Below are positions 23,627 to 35,250 of a stretch of DNA of 64,000 nt, piece after piece. Position 1 is the first letter of the stretch; the number at the start of each line of letters is the position of its first letter. The notes under the pieces were generated by a model that was not told the DNA's origin, searched no databases, and saw nothing but the letters and a program-made list of their open reading frames with translations. Origin of the DNA: Harmonia axyridis (Eukaryota > Arthropoda > Insecta > Coleoptera > Coccinellidae); NCBI RefSeq assembly GCF_914767665.1, contig NC_059508.1, positions 4,030,001-4,094,000 on the forward strand. Direction: 5' to 3'. The translations under genes and the position numbers were made by a program.

Positions 23627-24352
23627 CAGGGTTTTATTAGAACTATTTTGAGGGCCACTACAAATATATCTAAAACTGTTAGAAAGATAGGGTGGCTTAA
23701 ATCACAAAAAAAGGGCGTTATTTATGGATGAGTGTGTTGGTGTGAACAGATCCGAAAAATCTCCATTGTTCCTGAGATTTCTCGAAAAAACTGAAATCGA
23801 GATTTTTTTTCTGTATAACTCATTTGTTTTTGGAGATAACTTCACGAAATTTGGTTTATAGCCATTATCCAATAATCACACTCAATCTGATACTAATGGT
23901 GTCTTCAGTTTTTTTCTGTTTTCCATTGTATCAGAGAAGCGATAGTCAAGTGATGATTTCACATAACAACTCTTTAAATTTGCGTACCTAGACTCGATAC
24001 TTTTGTAGAGTGTGATACATTGTTGAATTCGTAATTTTTTTTCTTTATCACCTCATGAGAAAAACCAATATGGCGTTTATAAGAAAAAAAAATTGACTAT
24101 CGCGTCTCTGAAACAATGGAAAACAGAAAAAAATCTGACGCACCATTAGAATTTCTATATTGGATAATGGCTATATAAACCCAATTTCGTGAAGTAATCT
24201 CTAAAAACAAATGAGTTATACAGAAAAAAAAATTTGGATTTTCAGTTTTTTCGAGAAATCTTGGGAACAACTTTTTGTAATTTAAGTCATCCTGTATTTC
24301 AAACGGTTTTCGATATCCCTGTAGTGCCCCTCTAAAAATAGTTCTATCCCTG
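23627..24352. mobile_element. Foldback-type element with ~260-330 bp inverted arms
   Basis: Left arm 23627-23953 and right arm 24093-24352 are inverted copies. Matching blocks include TAGAACTATTTT, GATTTCTCGAAAAAACTGAA, TAACTCATTTGTTTTTGGAG, TTTATAGCCATTATCCAATA and TTTTTTCTGTTTTCCATTGT. The ends are CAGGG/CCCTG with TA on both sides. There is no coding capacity. Divergence is roughly 20%. Confidence 0.8.
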
Positions 24353-24960
24353 TATATCTAAGTATTCATTTTTGAAAATTTTCGACCAAAATGATTCTTT
24401 GAATTACCAGAAAAATTTTAGCGGACGCACTGCAATTTTTGGTAAATTATTTTCAATAATAACCTTTTCTTCCTTCCCTAAATTTTTACTGTTACTAAAC
24501 GTATTATAACAGTATACAGTTACTGTTACTATAGGTAGTAACAGTAACACTACCCAAATAGGTTTGGGTAGTGTTTAATCAAAAAAAAAATCGCTGCCTT
24601 ATTGAATAAACTTCGTACAAACATCCAATAATTGATTAGCTCTAGAATTATGATAAATCAATTTTGCTGGTTCTTCCCAACCCAAAACGCAAATAAATGT
24701 TCATTACCAATTCTCTTCTTCTAAATAATAATAGATCTAATACATTTCATTATAAATTTTCCAAATAAAAGCAGTTTATGGTGATGCCTGCCCTGCATCT
24801 TCTTAATTTAAATTCTCATGCTACTCTATTAATCTGCCTTCTATATATCTTCTAGAATTGTTATCGATTCTGGCCAGCCTAATAGAGCCATTTATAAAGT
24901 GTCTTCAAGAGCATGATAGAGGATATAAAACAACAATAAATCATTATATACTTTTTCATA
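24353..24960. other. Calaxin 5' flank
   Basis: No other gene was recognised. A short imperfect palindrome lies near 24511-24575 (AACAGTATACAGTTACTGTT then AGTAACAGTAACACTACCC). Confidence 0.4.
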
Positions 24961-26533
24961 ATGTCTGAGGAAAATCCACAAGGTTCGATTAGCATGCGCG
25001 GTGGAATTCTTGTCATGAAGGGAGTCTCACGCTTTCTTGCTGCCACGAGGAAGAGAAGTTCTATCGAAACTACGCCGCCAAAAACGAAAAGCCGAAGAAA
25101 AAAAATGTCCGACAAAGAAAATGCCTTCAAGTGCTTGCCGAAAATTACCGAAGCTATCAAAAAAGAAACGTCTTTTTCGAGGTAACCATCTAATTTCCCG
25201 TTTATCCCTAATCAACAGAAATTATTCCATATATCTAGTAAGAATAATTCGAAAATAATTTTCTCTTTTGCAGACCGGAAATTGAAGTTTTGTATAAAAT
25301 TTTCAAAAAACTCGTTGCGCTAAATAGAAGGAAACCCCAGCAAGGGAAAATCAACCCCAGTCAGACATCAGCTGTTATCGGAAAACCTAATGCTATTCAA
25401 GAGGTATAGTATAATAAAATAAATAATTTTTTCGAATCTAGTTCATATTTTTCCTCATGAAATTCTAAATGTTTTACATGAATATTTTTCAAGGGTATTG
25501 ACAGGACCATCTTCAGGGAAGTTTTACACAATACGTTCGATATTGTGACGGAAAATATGCTGATGGACAGAATTTTTTGTGTGTGGGATAAGAGCAACAG
25601 CAATCTTATAAGTTTGGAATCATGGTTTCATGGTCTAGATCTTTTTCTAAGAGGTTCCATACATGCTCAGATTGAATTTTGTTTCGAGGTTTATGATATC
25701 AATGCTGATGGTTACATTACGAAAGAAGAGATGTTTCAATTGATGAAGTAAGCTACGCAACTTTCATAAAACTTGGAGCAATAAAAACACACACACATTT
25801 TTTCTCACAGGTGTAAAGGAATCAAACAAGTAGTGAGTCGACATCAAAATTCCTACTACCTTTAATAATCCAAATTTCCTGGAAGGGTTTCAAATTCTGA
25901 AATACAATCAGCAAAACTTTTTCAAATCTTTCCCGATAATCAAATTATTTTTTATATCTTCTACTGACTTAAATAGAAACTTAACAAGAGAAAAAAGCCG
26001 GGTTGGTTGCTCCAAAAAAATTGTTGTGTTCTTGTGATCGACTGTGACGAATGCTTTTTGGTTTTGGCTCTGTCGGAAGGCGTCATAAACCATAACGCAT
26101 AAAGCCTCATCATAATTAAATTAATGCGGTGTCAAAATGGTCTTTCTAGCATGTCTTCAGCAACCTTAAATATTCGGCTTTAGCAAATCTTCCTCCACAT
26201 CTTAACAGATTTTGAATGCACTGTACGACTGATACAATTGTCTTTCACCAATTCCAGAATGCGTGTGTGAAAAACACCTTGAATTAATGAGTTAACAATA
26301 GGTTTTTTTCCAGAAATTGCCTAATCAAACATCCTCAAGAAGAAGATCCTGAAGAAAGCGTTAAAGATCTTGTAGATATTATAATGAAAAAATTTGATAA
26401 AGATAAGGACAGCAAAGTTTCTTTGGAAGATTACAAATTAACCATAGAAGAAGAACCACTTTTGTTACAAGCATTTGGTACATGTTTACCATCAGATAGA
26501 GCAAAAGAAACATTTCTATCTACGCTGAAGTGA
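24961..26533 (+). CDS. CLXN: Calaxin (EFCAB1-like EF-hand protein) (4 exons)
   Basis: Calcium sensor of the outer dynein arm docking complex. Exons are 24961-25181, 25274-25403, 25494-25747 and 26314-26533, giving 274 residues; all phases close. The core matches human EFCAB1 from memory: IDRTIFREVLHNTFDIVTEN, HGLDLFLRGS, FCFEVYDINADGYITKEEMF, and EEPLLLQAFGTCLP near the C-terminus. EF-hand loops lie at about 149-160 (DKSNSNLISLES, degenerate), 185-196 (DINADGYITKEE, canonical) and 230-241 (DKDKDSKVSLED, with S where G is usual at position 6). The protein is about 60 residues longer than human. The extra N-terminus is basic (ATRKRSS, KTKSRRKKMS), and an in-frame Met at residue 49 could be the true start. 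AATAAA lies at 26560. Confidence 0.95.
25748..26313. other. Calaxin intron 3
   Basis: This 566-bp intron is much larger than the other two introns of the gene. No family was recognised within it, although a minus-strand open stretch at 25908-26093 hints at an unidentified decayed insertion. Confidence 0.35.
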
Positions 26534-27478
26534 GATTTTGCTGAATATATTATAATTAAAATAAATAATTCTTCTGTTATTTGTAGTTTTTTTTACAAAC
26601 TATCATGCTTATTAGAATTTTGGGTAGATAGTAATTTCAAATTGAATTTTGGCTCCATATGTAAGAAATGATTATCTGAAATATAGATACACTGAGGTTG
26701 TTGATATATAAAGAGTTCACGGATAATCAATCATTTTTTCTCATGTATTCGATAGCCATTCGAAAGGTGTGGTGCAATTGCAATTGGTCCTGAAAGGTTT
26801 TGTATATTTGACTCTTTCTAACATGAATTTTAGTATTTTTTGGTTGAATATTCATTTATTTCTTATCAGAATTATTACAACCACATTAATATTCGCTTTG
26901 CGAAAAAAAAAACCGTATGATCCAATTACATTTTTCTTAGACAATTCGAAATTCGTGATCTGCTGAGGTCTGGAGCAGACCAATCGTAATTTTTGAATTG
27001 GATGATGCTAGTATTTTGTATTTCATTCCAATATTGAATCATTTTCATTATCTAATCATCTTTATGGGTTCGAAGTACATTTTTTTTTATTTGGGGATAC
27101 TGACACAGAGAAAAGAGCAATTTTCAATCTAGTATGTTGGTGACATTGATCATAACAACTTTATGTCAAGGAAAGGATAACGATTAAGGTTAGTTTGAGA
27201 TTAACATATAAATAATAAGTCTAACAGTAGGTTATTTATTTTGTGTAATGTTATTATTATATATTCCAACAAAATTCCTGGATCTATCGATTATGTAATG
27301 ATTTAAAATTGGTTTTTCATTTACAGGAATCCATAGGAAGTATCAGAAAAATAGAGATACATATTTCTATAATGGGAACTTGTCTTTGATATTAAATTCC
27401 AAATTAGTTGTTACGTTTAAATGTAATAATGTATAGAAGCAAATATTTCAAGAGTATTTGATAACATTTATGTGCAAA
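26534..27478. other. Intergenic, UBE2F 5' side
   Basis: No gene was recognised. A possible 5' UTR splice acceptor (TTTTTCATTTACAG) lies near 27315-27328, upstream of the UBE2F start. Confidence 0.35.
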
Positions 27479-28212
27479 ATGATAACCCTAGCACAGCGTC
27501 TGAAAAAACAACAAGTTGAGACCAACAAAGCTCATAGTCGAATCTCAGTCAGAGACAAACTTTTAGTGAAAGAGTCACAAGAGTTAGCTCAGTTACTCCC
27601 ACCAAATTGTTCTGTAGAATATGAAAATGAAAATGATTTGAGTAAATTCTTGCTAATATTGAAACCTACAGAAGGATACTGGGAGAATGGCATATTTAGG
27701 TTTGATATTTTTGTTACAGAGGAGTACAATATGGTTGTACGTATTCACTTATGTTTTCTAGAAAGTTAATTTTTATTGACCACTTTCATCAAAAAAGAAA
27801 TTTTAGCCCCCAAGAGTCAAATGTTTAACAAAATTGTGGCATCCAAACATATCTGAAACTGGAGAAATTTGTCTATCCCTTTTACGACAACATAGTGTTG
27901 ATGGACTAGGATGGTCACCGACCAGAAGGTTGAAAGATGTTGCTTGGGGTTTATATGCCTTATTCACGGTAGGTTGTTTATTTTATTCCACATTTTATTT
28001 TAGTATCAAACAAATTGAATGACTGGGGGAGGTTTATTTGAGAAAATTGGACTAGACTCCTTTACCAATGCTCTAATTTCAGTTTTCTTTTTTAGGATCT
28101 TCTCAACTTTGAAGACCCTCTTAATAGTGAAGCTGCTGATATGTATAAAAATTCTAAATTAGATTTTCAAAGTAAGGTTGAACAATATGTGAAGATGTAT
28201 GCCAAAAACTAA
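27479..28212 (+). CDS. UBE2F: NEDD8-conjugating enzyme UBE2F (3 exons)
   Basis: E2 enzyme that takes NEDD8 from the E1 (UBA3-NAE1) and passes it to cullins, chiefly CUL5 with RBX2. Exons are 27479-27736, 27807-27968 and 28096-28212, giving 178 residues (human 185). The E2 core is complete: RISVRDKLLVKESQELAQLL, then KPTEGYWENGIFRFDIFV, then the active-site block WHPNISETGEICLSLLR with catalytic Cys at about 108, then SPTRRLKDVAWGLYALFTDLL. The start MITLAQRLKKQQ fits the family (MLTLASKLK) better than ATGs 9 and 21 bp upstream. This N-terminus normally docks on the NEDD8 E1. AATAAA lies at 28511. Tail-to-tail with the DM4/DM12 gene. Confidence 0.97.
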
Positions 28213-28727
28213 TTATATGGGTTTTTATGCACTAGTTATATTCTTGATATTTTCCACTATAGATAAATGTTTGAATGCAATATAAAGCTGTCATGAGATG
28301 TGTTTGGAATTTGTTTGTGAAATACTCATTAGATTTTCAATTGCATGAGAAAGAATTAGTCACCTCATCAATTTTTTTCAATGTTTCTAAATGTTTCATG
28401 TTTGTTGTATTTAACTGGGAAATCATAAGTGTTTTTTAAAATTTTCATTATTTTGAAAATGGACTTGAAACTCCAAAAATCGTTTTTGATTTCTGTTCTA
28501 TGTATGAAACAATAAATTTAGTTTTAATGAGTTTAGTTATTTTTAATTGAAGGGATAACAAAAGAATACTTATTCAATTTGAATGGTGAATTCATATTCT
28601 CAGGTCATTTTTGAATGTGCAAATTTGATTTTTTTGACATCATTTTTGTTGCAGAGGTCATCAGGATTATTAAAAAAGACTCACGTGGCAAGAAGTCTTT
28701 ATTTTAATTTCATATTCAGCTTTGTTG

Positions 28728-29432
28728 CTAAGTAGTGACAAAATCAAGGATGCTATAAGAACAGTTCTTCTCGTAGATGAAGCAGTTTTCGTTTTCTATC
28801 CCTTGTCTTTCTGCTTCTAAGTATGCCTCAAGGCTTTCTGTTTCATTGGAACTGGATGGTCTATAAAAAAAGTTTATAGCTGTTCTATTATCGAAAAGTT
28901 GCAAAGTTGTTATATTTACGTGAGAATAACATGGAGCAAGTCGCCTAAAACTCCATTTGTTAAGTTGATTGGATGAGTTGCTGTATCACAAATGAGTCTT
29001 AATAGGCATTCATAGCCTGGGAAGCCATATCTGCAAGAGAAATCTTTTGTAATTAACTGAAATTAATATAGAAAAATTCACCTTGATAACTTATTAGAAA
29101 GAAATTGATAAACTGAACTTCTTGTAATACTCCTCTCTCCAAGAATTGGTGGATATGAAAATGAGGTTTGATTTTCTGGTAAAACATAGTTCGCTTCCAT
29201 ATTATATCCAAGAAAAACATCCTCCTCCTTAAGTCCCAAAGGTATGCTTAATGTCACAAACAACTAAAAGTATACGCCAATTGATTTGATGTGAATAGAA
29301 AATTCACATTGTAAAATAACATACTCCCATGAAAGGGCCACCAAAAGGAAAACCAATAGTATTTATAAACTCCTCATCTTCCATTTTAACAGTCACGAAA
29401 ATTGTATAAAAAACATAAACCATTTTTAGCAT
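28728..29432 (-). CDS. DM4/DM12-family secreted protein (4 exons)
   Basis: Exons in transcript order are 29432-29325, 29263-29082, 29030-28920 and 28860-28728, giving 177 residues; all GT/AG and in phase. The N-terminus MLKMVYVFYTIFVTVKMEDE looks like a short signal peptide. The core FVTLSIPLGLKEEDVFLGYN, SITRSSVYQFLSNKLSRYGF and PGYECLLRLICDTATHPINL, followed by NGVLGDLLHVILTP, matches the arthropod DM4/DM12 family. Four cysteines are conserved in position: GYEC, LIC, NENC and KNC. The molecular function of this family is not established. AATAAA lies 25 bp past the stop (28703-28698). Because the exons are short, only one of them stands out as an open frame. Confidence 0.92.
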
Positions 29433-31768
29433 TCTACAATATATCATATTATTGAATAGATTTGAAATTATCCCGGAGTTGGAAAAATCACAAACACTAG
29501 TTCATTACATGGTTCATTCACTACTACTTGAGAGTAATAAAATGGTGAACATACTATGAAAAAGGGTCTAATTATAATGTAAATATTTCAACCGTTCTTT
29601 GAATCAACAGATTGGTATTTACTAATTGTTTCGGGAAACAAAGAAAATTCGAAAAAGTGATCCATTGAAAGTAGTATCATATTAACTGTTTCGACATAAA
29701 TGGAATCATTTTTTTTCCGGAAGGTTGTATAGAATATTCAATGCATTTACAATAATCGAAAATCCTTTTTTTAAATGAAATAAAAACAAAAAACACATAA
29801 AGATGTTGCTTGTTCATGGAATAGTTCACCGAAAAATTACCTATTTCTATTAATTTCTGCAATTAATGAAGTATATATTGTTTATGTTTTCTAATAAAGT
29901 TGTTCTATTTGTGTCGAAAGATTCTGAGTGTTTATATTGGCCGGTTTCTCTAACACTCATTGAAACGATAACCGACTTGTCTCAAACAAAAGCTTAGGAA
30001 AGACGGGAAAATAGGAGAAATATCTCGATTAAAATTTTGGCGGATGCGCTACTATTTTGTCTATGTGAACTATAAGGAAGTATTCGTCTCCATTAATGTT
30101 CTCATCTTTTATTTGTGAATAACTTAATTCATCCCCATTCTTTTTAGGTTTTTCATTTGGTCTATAAGGCATTAACCTTTTTAAGCTTTTAATTGATGAA
30201 ATTTTCTATATTATTTCCTTTTTTTAAGCGGACTGCAACGTCTGCAAGATTAGGGGAATTAATTAAATGTGAAATTTGATTTCCAGTTCCAGAATATCTG
30301 AACTGAAGTTCAGTTTCCAGGAACATTATTGTTTCTAATCATTCACAAAATCATAACGTACCTACTTCGTTTGAGGGTTTCGTATAAATATTTTTGATTA
30401 ATATAAATATGAAATAAGCCTTAATATTCCTTCAAAAAAAAAATATTCGAATAATTTTTCCATGATAGAATCCTTTAGTATATTTAGTACTTTAAATAAT
30501 TTGGTGGAGGTGCCGTACAGTTAAAACTTTGAAGAAGTGAGTAATAAAGAATTATTGATTTTTATGTGGAACCCAACTTATTTTCAATTTGTATTCAAAA
30601 CATATGGCAAACATTTTCTTCATTTCACATTTTATTCCTTCCTGTACTGCTCAAATTCTGTTATTCAAAGATTCAGGGATTTCGGGAAATATTCAAATTA
30701 CAGTACATACCATACATTTCTGTACAAAAGGTTGGTTAAACAGGAGTGAAATGAAAGATGTCGCCACTGTCACCGAAAGCTTTTTAGGCCTGATTTATTT
30801 GAAGTAGAGGCCCTTTGTGTAGGAATATTTCCAATCTATGCCCATAACTATATTATCTAATAACGTTTCAGTCAAATAGGGAGATGCTTTTGATTCTAAA
30901 AGTGTGTCAGATATGATCAAATACGGCGCTTTGGCATTTTCATTTACTTTCATGGAACCCACTCTTTAGCGCCTGTGTGAGAAGCGCTCTCTAATTTCGA
31001 TCCAATTAGTTTATCATAAAAGCTTTTAAAACTCAATAACAAGGTTCTCACTAGAAAGCAATTATCGCTCTAACTCATTTTTTCTCTAATCGCGATCTAA
31101 CCTGTAGGATGCATTTTTTCAGGACCTTTTCGTCACTTTATAATCCTTATACATGAATCAGAATTCTTCGTTTTAGCATTCTAATATTATATTTTGATTC
31201 TTACTGTGTAGGTAAATATAGATTTGATAGATACTAACTAATTAGTATCTCTCGAATACTGTGGAAATTTATTTTCAATTTTTACTCTTTATCTACCTTC
31301 AGTGCGCCTTTCAAAAATTGGACTTTTTATAGAAATTGAAATATGTAGTATGTATGATTATTGATTGTCGAGCTATTTTTGATCACTCCTATTTTATTTG
31401 GATCTACAATACTCGTATTTTCTGCAGGTCTACCTCAGATAAGAAAACTCAACCTTTTCATTAAATATTTAGATTTTTTAGCAAATAATATAATTAAATT
31501 AATATATGTATAATGAAAAAATTTTATTTTTTGAAAATTATTATGAATCCTACACTTACACAACACTAGACTGATGAAGGGTTATGTTACAAAGTATACA
31601 CAAGGGCGTACCTATATCTTTTTTTTTTTCTAGTGGGGGGTAATCGAAAAAAAATTTTTTGACGACATTGTTTACTCATATCTATAATGTTAGAAAAAGA
31701 GGTTTGATAACGAAATTTGAACCAAATTACTCGAAATATATATTTTTTATTCGGTTGTTCTTGTTTTA
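29433..31768. other. 2.3-kb intergenic stretch
   Basis: No gene was recognised; open frames such as 30537-30749 show no family motif. Near 31600-31660, AAGGGCGTACCTAT followed by poly-T and GTGGGGGG resembles an eroded transposon end. Confidence 0.35.
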
Positions 31769-32462
31769 TACTGGGTGTTCCTGAATTGGAGTTAAGAAGG
31801 AAAATGAGAGATTCCTTGGGTAATTTTAAGAATAAAATGGCCCGTAAACTTGAGCCCGCAAACGCTTTGTTTTCGAGATACAGGGTGTTTCTTGTAGTGT
31901 TACTTTTTTGTGATGCTTAACCAGTTTAACGAATATTTATCAATCTTCACTACAGAGTTGGTAAATAAGTGCCAAAAATTATAATTGATTTATTCATCAC
32001 AACTACCTAACTGGATCTTTATGATAATTTGGATTTTCCTGAGAATTACTATAGAGAGCTGTTTGAATTTTTTTCTCTAAATCGATTGCAGATACAACAA
32101 AAATACAACAAATCAAAAAGTGTAGTACTGAACCAGAGTTTTTTTTTTATTTTTCTAAACTACCAGTGGATCACAAAAAAATGATTCTGGAGGAAAGAAG
32201 CAAGCACCATTCCAGAAAAAAATCACCCTGTAGGTTAGCTTTCAAAATTAGGATATCACATGATGAAAATTTTAAATTGAATATCTATGCCGATTGAATT
32301 TAAATATCTTGTGAAGGGATGGTGCTATGACAGAAAAACTTGAACTTTAACACCTGTATCTCAAAAACAAAGCCTTTGCGGACTCATGTTATAGGACTTT
32401 TTTTCTTGAAATTATCTAAGAAATCTGTCATTTTCATTTGTACCTTTAGGGAACACCCTGTT
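31769..32462. mobile_element. Non-coding inverted-repeat element, copy B
   Basis: The left end TACTGGGTGTTCCTGAATTG is mirrored by AGGGAACACCCTGTTCA on the right. Internal blocks shared with 15570-16327 include TTATGATAATTTGGATTTTC, AATCAAAAAGTGTA and ATATCACATGATGAAAATT. Same orientation as copy A. Confidence 0.65.
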
Positions 32463-33589
32463 CAAAACTGATGTTTTCACAAATAAATTGCAATTTGAAT
32501 GAAACACAATAAATTGTACAACACAGCCCAGACAATTTTTCGATGCGAATTACTCAGCTAATTTCTTTGATAACTACATATTGAAATTTTGTGACGGGAA
32601 TGATACAAAGAACCGAAAATAATGGGTAAGTGTATACCGATGACGAATGCAATAAAAGCATTCATCTTGAAAGCGAAAATTAACTCATAAACTGTAAAGA
32701 GGTCCGATTTTTTGCTGACGTGTCGATTTCAAAGGATAGTAAAATGGTTATTATTGGTTAATTTTATGAGAGATTCCTGAAATTTTATATTTTGAAAATC
32801 TTGGAGCAGGTAAATGGCAAAAGCCAAAAATTCACGTCTTCAACACCGCATATATGTAATTTATTTATCGTCCAGTATTTGGTTACTTCTTATCCTACAA
32901 GTTTTTTATTCAGTTGTCGAATTATTTAATGTGTTGAATATTTGCACATTTATTATATGAATATTGTCATTGTAATTTATGTTTATCTTCAAGACCCAGA
33001 CTGCTCATAATTATATGATTTGTTGTTAACTTATTTTCATGTATTGTTTTGAAGTGCTAGTGCAATAAGTTTCAAAAGAGTGATATGATGTTCAAACCTC
33101 TCAAATAAAAAAAAAATTGAGTAAGTAAATATAAACAATATTTAAATTTTCCACCATCAGTTTTTAACGCAGTTGATTGTGTTTCACTTATAAAAGTTAA
33201 AGATTTTGAATTTACGAGAACTAATATCATATCTATTCGTGCATATACTTTTCGCTGAATATCTAAACTGGAAGTCGCCATCAGATAATTTTTAAAATTT
33301 TTTGATGCTTAGTTTTCCAAGAATTAGTCTTAAGAATTCGTTCTGATCTTTCTGGTGTAGATTTCATATACTTTCCAATATTCAAAGGAAACTATATTCG
33401 ATATTTTTGGGATTTTTTCTTCACAAAAGTTTTTATATAGTCATATATATCATATATTTCCAAGTGTAAAAACATTAAATATTCTTAGTTTTTTCCCGAT
33501 ATCGGTAATTTTAGAATTTTGGGTTAGAAAATATAGCCGTTCGCTATTTTGTTTCCCTGGTGAATTCCAAATTACGAATTCGACGAAGA
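32463..33589. other. Intergenic, nothing recognised
   Basis: AT-rich sequence with no family motif. The left arm of the large inverted repeat may begin as early as about 33430, but similarity there is weak. Confidence 0.35.
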
Positions 33590-34071
33590 CGAAATTTTGT
33601 AAATACAAAATTTCAGGGGTTTCAAGCTCGACTTTCCTGTTAGACGTTTCTATTTGAAATATGAAAATTCGGCATATTCACATGAGCCTATTCAGCTAAA
33701 ATATTCCCAGCACTTCCACAAGAAATGAAAAAAAAAATGAAAAAAAAAATGAAAAAACTTTTTTCCATTTATTTTCTCATATATTATCAAGATTTTCAAT
33801 CCCACTCACTCCTTCCTTCAATTGTTGCGTTAGTCTTAATGGTTTTCAAAATATTGAAAGAAACTTGAAAAAAGGGAAAATTTCCATAGTCAATATTATG
33901 TGAATTATTTTTACTGTAGATATTCTATGCGTGAACTCGATTCATTTCTTTAAAATGAAAGTAGTAGGAATGTTATTCATCTCTTGAATTTGAGGAATAT
34001 CATAAGAAGGCATTTCAAATATTATGTCAAGAATTGTAAAAAAAAAATTTTTAACTTTTGATTTTCAAATA

Positions 34072-34336
34072 AGAACCCTATTTTTTATGATTGCATTGGA
34101 TACTTAGATGAAAAATAAGGGTAGTGTTTAAACATGATTAGGTATGCTACGAAATTCGATAATTCAAGAGTTTTTCGAGATTTTATGAATTTGTGTTATA
34201 CATAGGGTCAATTTCATTAGAGAGAACCCTATTTATGATTCTACGGTGAAAAATAAGGGTAGTGTTCAAATATGATTTTGCTCGCAAATTCAACAATTCG
34301 AAAGTTCTTCGAGATTATGAATATAATTATGTTATA
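34072..34336. repeat. Tandem duplication inside the large inverted repeat
   Basis: The unit AGAACCCTATTT, then AAAAATAAGGGTAGTGTT, then TCGAGATTTTATGAA with GTTATA occurs at 34072-34200 and again at 34223-34336. The second copy is interrupted by the 914-bp element and resumes as TGTAGGATCAATATCATCC after 35252. Confidence 0.75.
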
Positions 34337-35250
34337 CACTGTGTCCGTAAAGTATGGAACAAATTAATTTTCAGCTAAACAGACCATTTTAAGAAATAAT
34401 CCTGACACACGTCGATTTTTTATTTCAATTTATCGTATTTTAAAATAATAATCTAATATACAGGGTGAATTACTTTCGAGTAATGACGTAACCGTCATTT
34501 TTTTTTTAGATAGGACACCCCCATTTTGTCTCAATTTTCCGATTACTCTAACTGAGCTGATTCCAAAAATGCACCACATGTTGATTCCAATTGGTATACA
34601 GGGTGGACAAAAATACAATATTTTTGTGTGTCCTCATAAAATAACGCGTAACATTCTTTATTATTTAAACTAACAATATTATCAAAAATACATGTTGTCC
34701 AGCGGCAATTGGTTTGAATGTAACACCAAGTAGTTTGTTACATTTTTAGATTAATAAAAATGAGCTGTTTTCAAACATGTTTGGTAGGTACTTGTGGTCT
34801 AGCAGACAGAATATGAAAGAAATTATTTCTTATCAATTTAAAAAAAAACAATCGTCCAGTTTTTTGTGAAATGTCATTATTTTTTTTAGTAATTTATTGG
34901 TGTTCAATGACAGTTTAGTACTACAATATTTTTGGAATTCGTGAATGATTTAATTATTGCTTAGATTTAATTTATTATTTTTGTCCACCCTGTATCAAAT
35001 GGAATCAACATGTGATACATTTTTGGAATCAGCTCAGCTAGAGTAATCGGAAAATTGAGACAAAATGGGGATGTTCCATTTAAAAAAAATGACGGTGACG
35101 TCATTACTCGAAAGTAATTCACCCTATGTATTAGATTATTATTTTAAAATACGGTAAAGTAAAATAAAAAATCGACGTGTTTCAGGATTATTCCTTAAAA
35201 TGATCTGTTTCGCTAAAAATAAATTTGTTCCATACTTTACGGACACAGTG
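34337..35250. mobile_element. Foldback MITE with ~280-bp inverted arms
   Basis: Perfectly mirrored ends CACTGTGTCCGTAAAGTATG are flanked by TA (34335-34336, 35251-35252). Left arm about 34337-34622, right arm about 34976-35250, over 90% identical by eye. The left 630 bp match the left end of the transposase-bearing element at 16339. The right side is an inverted copy of the first 280 bp and not that element's own right half. No coding capacity. Confidence 0.92.

Noticed and set aside
1..29432. Idea that dynein, SIVA, PDIA6, calaxin, UBE2F and DM4/DM12 form a functional cluster or operon
   Set aside because: Mixed strands, introns, separate polyadenylation signals and unrelated functions. Only dynein with calaxin has a functional link.
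33729..33765. Short array of AAAAAAAAATG units
   Set aside because: Simple A-rich low-complexity run; too few and too simple for a CRISPR or functional array.
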